A stretch of DNA of 8,454 nt, from positions 1 through 8,454 of the forward strand of contig CAMGFM010000045.1 of assembly GCA_946055365.1 (NCBI GenBank), read 5' to 3'. Positions 5,642 through 8,454 of this stretch are shown piece by piece. The notes beneath the pieces were generated by a model, which saw nothing but the letters and a program-made list of their open reading frames with translations, made no database searches and had not been told where the DNA came from. Source of the DNA: an uncultured Prevotella sp. GTDB taxonomy: Bacteria > Bacteroidota > Bacteroidia > Bacteroidales > Bacteroidaceae. The position numbers and the translations under genes are program-made. The first letter of the stretch is position 1, and each line of letters opens with the position of its first letter.

Positions 5642-6493
5642 TTACTCCTCGGGAGCGGCCTCTATGAGGTCCATAAACTGGTCGAGCTTGGGAGTAATGA
5701 TGATCTGCGTGCGGCGGTTGCGCTGCTTGCCTGCCTCCGTAGTGTTGCTTGTGAGCGGGTTATACTGTCCGCGTCCGCCTGCCGTGAGCCTCTTCGGGTC
5801 AACGCCATACTCGTTTTGCAGGGCCTGCACCACGCTTGAGGCGCGCAGACAGGAGAGATCCCAGTTGTTGCGAATGTTCTTCATGGATGCTGCTGCGGCG
5901 TTTACAGGCACGTCGTCGGTATTACCTTCGATAAGCACGTCATAATCCTTGTAGTCCATGATGATTTTTGCGATCTTGCTGAGTGTCTCCGAGGCCCTCT
6001 CGGTAATCTCCCAGCTGCCGCTCTTGTAGAGCATGTTGTCGGCAAGTGAAATGTAAACCACGCCTTTAAGCACCTGCACGTCCACGTCCTTGAGTTCCTC
6101 GCGTGAGAGAGAGCGTGTGAGGTTGTTGGTAAGTACCATGTTGAGCGAGTCCGACTTTGACTTCACCTCCACCATATGGCGTATATACTGGTTTGACTCG
6201 TTAATCTGGTCTACGAGTTTGGAGATGTTCACGTTGTTGTCGCCTGCGTTTGTGAGGCTCTTGTCCAGAGAAGCCTGCAGTGCGGCGTTGTCTTTCCTCG
6301 CCTGTTCGAGCTGTGCCTCGAGTGCGGCCACGCGTGCTTTCTGTGCGGCAAGGTCTTCTTTCGCGCTCTGGAAGCTGGCTGTCAGTTCCTTGTTCTCAAG
6401 ACGGCAAGCGTCAAGGTCTTTCTTGGGTGCGCAGCTTGCAAGGCTGAGCAGTGCCGTTGCAAATGCGATAGCATAAAGGTTTGTTCTTTTCAT
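5642..6493 (-). CDS. OmpA-family peptidoglycan-binding lipoprotein
   Basis: A 283-residue envelope protein expected to be lipid-anchored and to bind peptidoglycan, helping to hold the outer membrane to the wall. Residues 1-21 are a lipoprotein signal peptide with lipobox LASC and modified Cys21; the following APKKD is not a clear surface-export signal, so a periplasm-facing position is likely. Residues about 30-80 are rich in Ala, Leu, Glu, Gln and Lys and should form a coiled coil. The OmpA C-terminal domain spans about 138-268: EGNTDDVPV (189-197) with the Asp used in diaminopimelate binding, NWDLSCLRA (210-218), GGRGQYNP (239-246) and RNRRTQIIITPK (258-269). The start at 6493 places the signal peptide correctly. 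It is transcribed alone, divergent from the mannosidase gene and with its own terminator. MotB-like proteins share the domain, but there is no transmembrane segment or motility context here. Confidence 0.94.
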   Translation of the reverse strand: MKRTNLYAIAFATALLSLASCAPKKDLDACRLENKELTASFQSAKEDLAAQKARVAALEAQLEQARKDNAALQASLDKSLTNAGDNNVNISKLVDQINESNQYIRHMVEVKSKSDSLNMVLTNNLTRSLSREELKDVDVQVLKGVVYISLADNMLYKSGSWEITERASETLSKIAKIIMDYKDYDVLIEGNTDDVPVNAAAASMKNIRNNWDLSCLRASSVVQALQNEYGVDPKRLTAGGRGQYNPLTSNTTEAGKQRNRRTQIIITPKLDQFMDLIEAAPEE

Positions 6494-6537
6494 ACTGATA
6501 TGTTGTGTTTTGATTATATGCGGTGTAATACTTTGTC

Positions 6538-6703
6538 ATTGCCGAGTCGCCCGACTTCTGCAAAGCCGGTGCAAGGCGAGCGCAATAGAGCTTGCTCTGA
6601 TTGCCGAGCCGCCGCCCGACTTGTGCAAAGTCGGTGCAAGTCGAGCGCAATAGAGCTTGCTCATATTGCCGAGCCGCCGCCCGACTTCTGCAAAGTTAAT
6701 ACT
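6538..6703 (-). repeat. Tandemly repeated leader of about 62-65 bp upstream of the lipoprotein gene
   Basis: Three copies begin with ATTGCCGAG at 6538, 6600 and 6665; the first has a 3-bp deletion and the third is partial. Each contains a CCGACTTSTGCAAAG segment, and the first two continue with GCGCAATAGAGCTTGCTC. In transcript sense, copies 1 and 2 carry hairpins (complement of 6551-6569 and 6616-6634: seven pairs, 5-nt loop, one G-U pair in copy 1). In copy 3 the matching position holds the TAACTTTGC promoter box instead. The repeat should lie in a 5' untranslated leader of about 190 nt. Confidence 0.82.
6690..6698 (-). promoter_or_regulatory. -7 promoter box of the OmpA-family lipoprotein gene
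   Basis: The complement reads TAACTTTGC, a perfect match to TAnnTTTGC, and is followed by CAGAAGTCGGGC, where transcription should begin. No TTTG is seen at the ideal -33 spacing (the nearest is TTTA, complement of 6724-6727). The box lies about 200 nt upstream of the ATG at 6493, so the mRNA would have a long structured leader. Confidence 0.6.
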
Positions 6704-6839
6704 TTAAATCGTAGATTAGACTGTAAATGAGACGATAAACGCTTCTGCATCTCGCTACTTTAATTTTATTTAACTTGCAAAGAGCCTGCTTAACCTTGAT
6801 TTACGCTTTTTTGTAGGCACTTATGTCAATTATTTGCGT
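6699..6839. other. A+T-rich spacer between divergent promoters
   Basis: This stretch separates the leftward -7 box (6690-6698) from the rightward one (6840-6848). It is much richer in A+T than the genes on either side and has runs such as TTTAATTTTATTTAA. No open frame or RNA gene is evident. Any activator or repressor sites for either gene would be expected here. Confidence 0.5.
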
Positions 6840-6848
6840 TACCTTTGC
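6840..6848 (+). promoter_or_regulatory. -7 promoter box of the GH92 mannosidase gene
   Basis: TACCTTTGC matches TAnnTTTGC exactly, about 73 bp upstream of the ATG at 6921. The nearest upstream TTTG (6810-6813) is about 26 bp away, farther than the usual spacing, so the -33 element is uncertain. Immediately downstream, TGTCGGGCTTTGCCTGCGACA (6852-6872) can form a small bulged hairpin at the expected start of the transcript. Confidence 0.6.
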
Positions 6849-6920
6849 AGGTGTCGGGCTTTGCCTGCGACATCTTATAGTCTATTACTTTATATTACAA
6901 GAAAACCATAATCCACAACA

Positions 6921-8454
6921 ATGAGACAAATAAGCAAACTGGCGGCGACGGCATTGCTCGCCCTCGCTGCCGCCACGGCAGGTGCCAAGGACAACGTCGA
7001 ATATGTTGACCCCTTCATAGGCACCACCAATTTCAGCGTGTGCCATCCCGGTGCCATCTGTCCCCACGGACTCATGTCGGTAGTGCCGTTCAACGTCATG
7101 GGCTCCGACCTTAACGAGCAGGACAAGGACTCCCGCTGGTGGTCGGCCAACTATGAATACAACAACAAATACTTCACCGGCTTTGCCCATGTGACCCTCA
7201 GCGGCGTGGGATGTCCCGAGATGGGCACCCTGCTCGTCATGCCCACTACGGGAGAGTTGCAGGTAGACTACACCAAGTATGGCTCTGAATATAGCAATGA
7301 GGTTGCACGCCCTGGCTATTACTCCTCCATGCTCACCAAGTATGGCGTCAAGTGCGAGGTAACGTCCACCATGCGCAGCTCGTGCGAGCGTTACACCTTC
7401 CCGAAGGGCAAGGGCAACCTGCTCTTCAACCTCGGCAACGGACTCACAAACGAGATTGGAGCCACGCTGCGCCGTGTCAGCGACACCGAGTTTGAGGGCT
7501 TCAGGCTCCTCGGCACGTTCTGCTACAATCCGCAGGCCGTCTTCCCGATGTACTTTGTGGTGAGAGTGAGCAAGAAACCCGCCGCCAGCGGCATGTGGAA
7601 GAAGCAGCCCGAGATGAAAGGCGCGGCTAAGGAGTGGGACATACACAGCGGCAAGTATAAGCTCTACCCGGGTTACGGGCGCGACATGGCAGGTAACGAC
7701 ATAGGATATTACATGACGTTTGACTGCAATGCCAACGAGCAGGTGGAAGTGCAGGTGGGCGTGAGCTTCGTGTCCATAGACAACGCGCGCCAGAACCTCA
7801 ATGCCGAGCAGCCGACGCGCGATTTTGACAAGGTGAGGCGCGCCGCCTATGAGCAGTGGGCAAAGACCCTCGACAGGATAAGCGTGGAGGGAGGCACCGA
7901 GGAGCAGCGCAAGGTGTTCTACACGGCTCTCTACCACACGCAGATACACCCCACGGTGTTGCAGGATGTCAACGGACAGTATCCCAAGATGGAGAGCAAC
8001 GACATTCTCACCACTAAGGGCAACCGCTACACGGTGTTCTCGCTGTGGGACACCTACCGCAACCTCTCGCAGTTGCAGACTCTCATCTTCCCCGACAAGC
8101 AGATAGACATGGTAAACTCCATGATCGACATGTATAAGGAGTGGGGATGGATGCCCAAATGGGAGCTGTTCGGACGCGAGACATGGACTATGGAGGGCGA
8201 CCCCTCCATTCCCGTCGTCACCGACACATGGCTCAAGGGGCTGAAGGGCATAGACATCAACGCCGCCTATGAGGCTTTCCGCACCTCGGCAACACTGCCG
8301 GGCAAGCAAAACAAGATGCGTCCCGACGTAGACCCCTACTACACCAAGGGCTACATACCCATGGGCATGTATGCCGCCGACCTCTCGGGCGACAACTCCG
8401 TGTCGCACGCCCTTGAATACTATGTCGCCGACAACGCTCTCTCGCTTCTCGCCG
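6921..8454 (+). CDS. Glycoside hydrolase family 92 alpha-mannosidase (3' end beyond window)
   Basis: An exported exo-alpha-mannosidase that should release mannose from N-glycans, mannans or glycoprotein glycans by the Ca2+-dependent inverting mechanism of GH92. Residues 1-22 are a Sec signal peptide with a likely cut after AGA (Ala22). YVDPFIGT (28-35) and HPGAICPHGLMSVVPFN (42-58) are the N-terminal domain motifs, and GFAHVTLSGVGCPEMG (87-102) is the family's conserved HxxLSGxG segment. The catalytic domain shows LWDTYRNL (375-382) and MPKWELFGRET (411-421), where Glu420 fits the conserved GxET acid position, then EGDPSIPVVTDTWLKG. 511 codons are visible and the frame is still open; the family is usually about 700-780 residues, so roughly a third is missing. 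The start at 6921 gives the signal peptide and follows a good promoter. No cysteine lipobox is present. Linkage specificity cannot be fixed from this fragment. Confidence 0.95.
   Translation, partial: MRQISKLAATALLALAAATAGAKDNVEYVDPFIGTTNFSVCHPGAICPHGLMSVVPFNVMGSDLNEQDKDSRWWSANYEYNNKYFTGFAHVTLSGVGCPEMGTLLVMPTTGELQVDYTKYGSEYSNEVARPGYYSSMLTKYGVKCEVTSTMRSSCERYTFPKGKGNLLFNLGNGLTNEIGATLRRVSDTEFEGFRLLGTFCYNPQAVFPMYFVVRVSKKPAASGMWKKQPEMKGAAKEWDIHSGKYKLYPGYGRDMAGNDIGYYMTFDCNANEQVEVQVGVSFVSIDNARQNLNAEQPTRDFDKVRRAAYEQWAKTLDRISVEGGTEEQRKVFYTALYHTQIHPTVLQDVNGQYPKMESNDILTTKGNRYTVFSLWDTYRNLSQLQTLIFPDKQIDMVNSMIDMYKEWGWMPKWELFGRETWTMEGDPSIPVVTDTWLKGLKGIDINAAYEAFRTSATLPGKQNKMRPDVDPYYTKGYIPMGMYAADLSGDNSVSHALEYYVADNALSLLA

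Noticed and set aside
6411..6730. Short open frames across the lipoprotein leader repeats on both strands
   Set aside because: They consist mostly of translated leader repeat and overlap the lipoprotein start or the promoter region; no protein-like features.
6885..8408. A 507-codon open frame on the minus strand opposite the mannosidase gene
   Set aside because: It is antisense to a clear GH92 gene with signal peptide and catalytic motifs. Its translation is rich in Val, His, Leu and Gly with no recognisable domain, as expected from the codon bias of the true strand.
1..8454. tRNA, rRNA, insertion sequence or phage attachment site
   Set aside because: No cloverleaf-like sequence, rRNA motif, transposase gene or terminal inverted repeats with a target duplication were seen on either strand.

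Overview
The window looks like chromosomal DNA from a Bacteroidales bacterium, possibly Muribaculaceae or Prevotellaceae; the family is an inference. The reasons are two good -7 boxes of the Bacteroidetes form TAnnTTTGC, start sites without clear Shine-Dalgarno sequences, a GH92 mannosidase gene, an OmpA-domain lipoprotein of a type common in the phylum, and a tripartite ABC exporter made of separate ATPase, permease, permease and adaptor genes.

Layout from left to right. Positions 1-33 hold the first 11 codons of a leftward gene that begins with a signal peptide and runs off the left edge. Positions 34-480 are intergenic: a likely promoter for that gene, a four-unit array of 21-22 bp palindromic repeats (257-331), a second inverted repeat (341-381) and a strong Rho-independent terminator (400-447). 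Positions 481-5120 are a four-gene leftward operon, in transcription order ABC ATPase, permease A, permease B and MacA/HlyD-type periplasmic adaptor. Positions 5121-5641 are intergenic: a cluster of TGCCGYAT motifs, a second array of the same palindromic family (5351-5491), the terminator of the next leftward gene and a short 18-bp tandem repeat. Positions 5642-6493 encode a leftward OmpA-family lipoprotein. Positions 6494-6920 are a divergent promoter region; the lipoprotein side carries a duplicated leader of about 62-65 bp. A rightward GH92 alpha-mannosidase gene starts at 6921 and is cut by the right edge after 511 codons.

How the genes fit together. The ATPase, two FtsX/MacB-type permeases and adaptor should form one MacAB-like efflux or export machine spanning the inner membrane and periplasm. 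No TolC-type outer-membrane protein is encoded here, so that partner must lie elsewhere. The OmpA lipoprotein probably tethers the outer membrane to peptidoglycan. The mannosidase probably trims mannose-containing glycans in the periplasm or at the cell surface. The last two are separate units from the operon.

The most unusual structure is not coding. Two arrays of the same 11-bp odd palindrome (consensus AAGTGGCACTT, spaced 21-22 bp, with recurring linkers) lie at opposite ends of the exporter operon. Each sits just past a terminator and ahead of the next leftward gene. A separate repeat in the ompA-like leader duplicates promoter-proximal sequence and turns a -7 box context into a hairpin.
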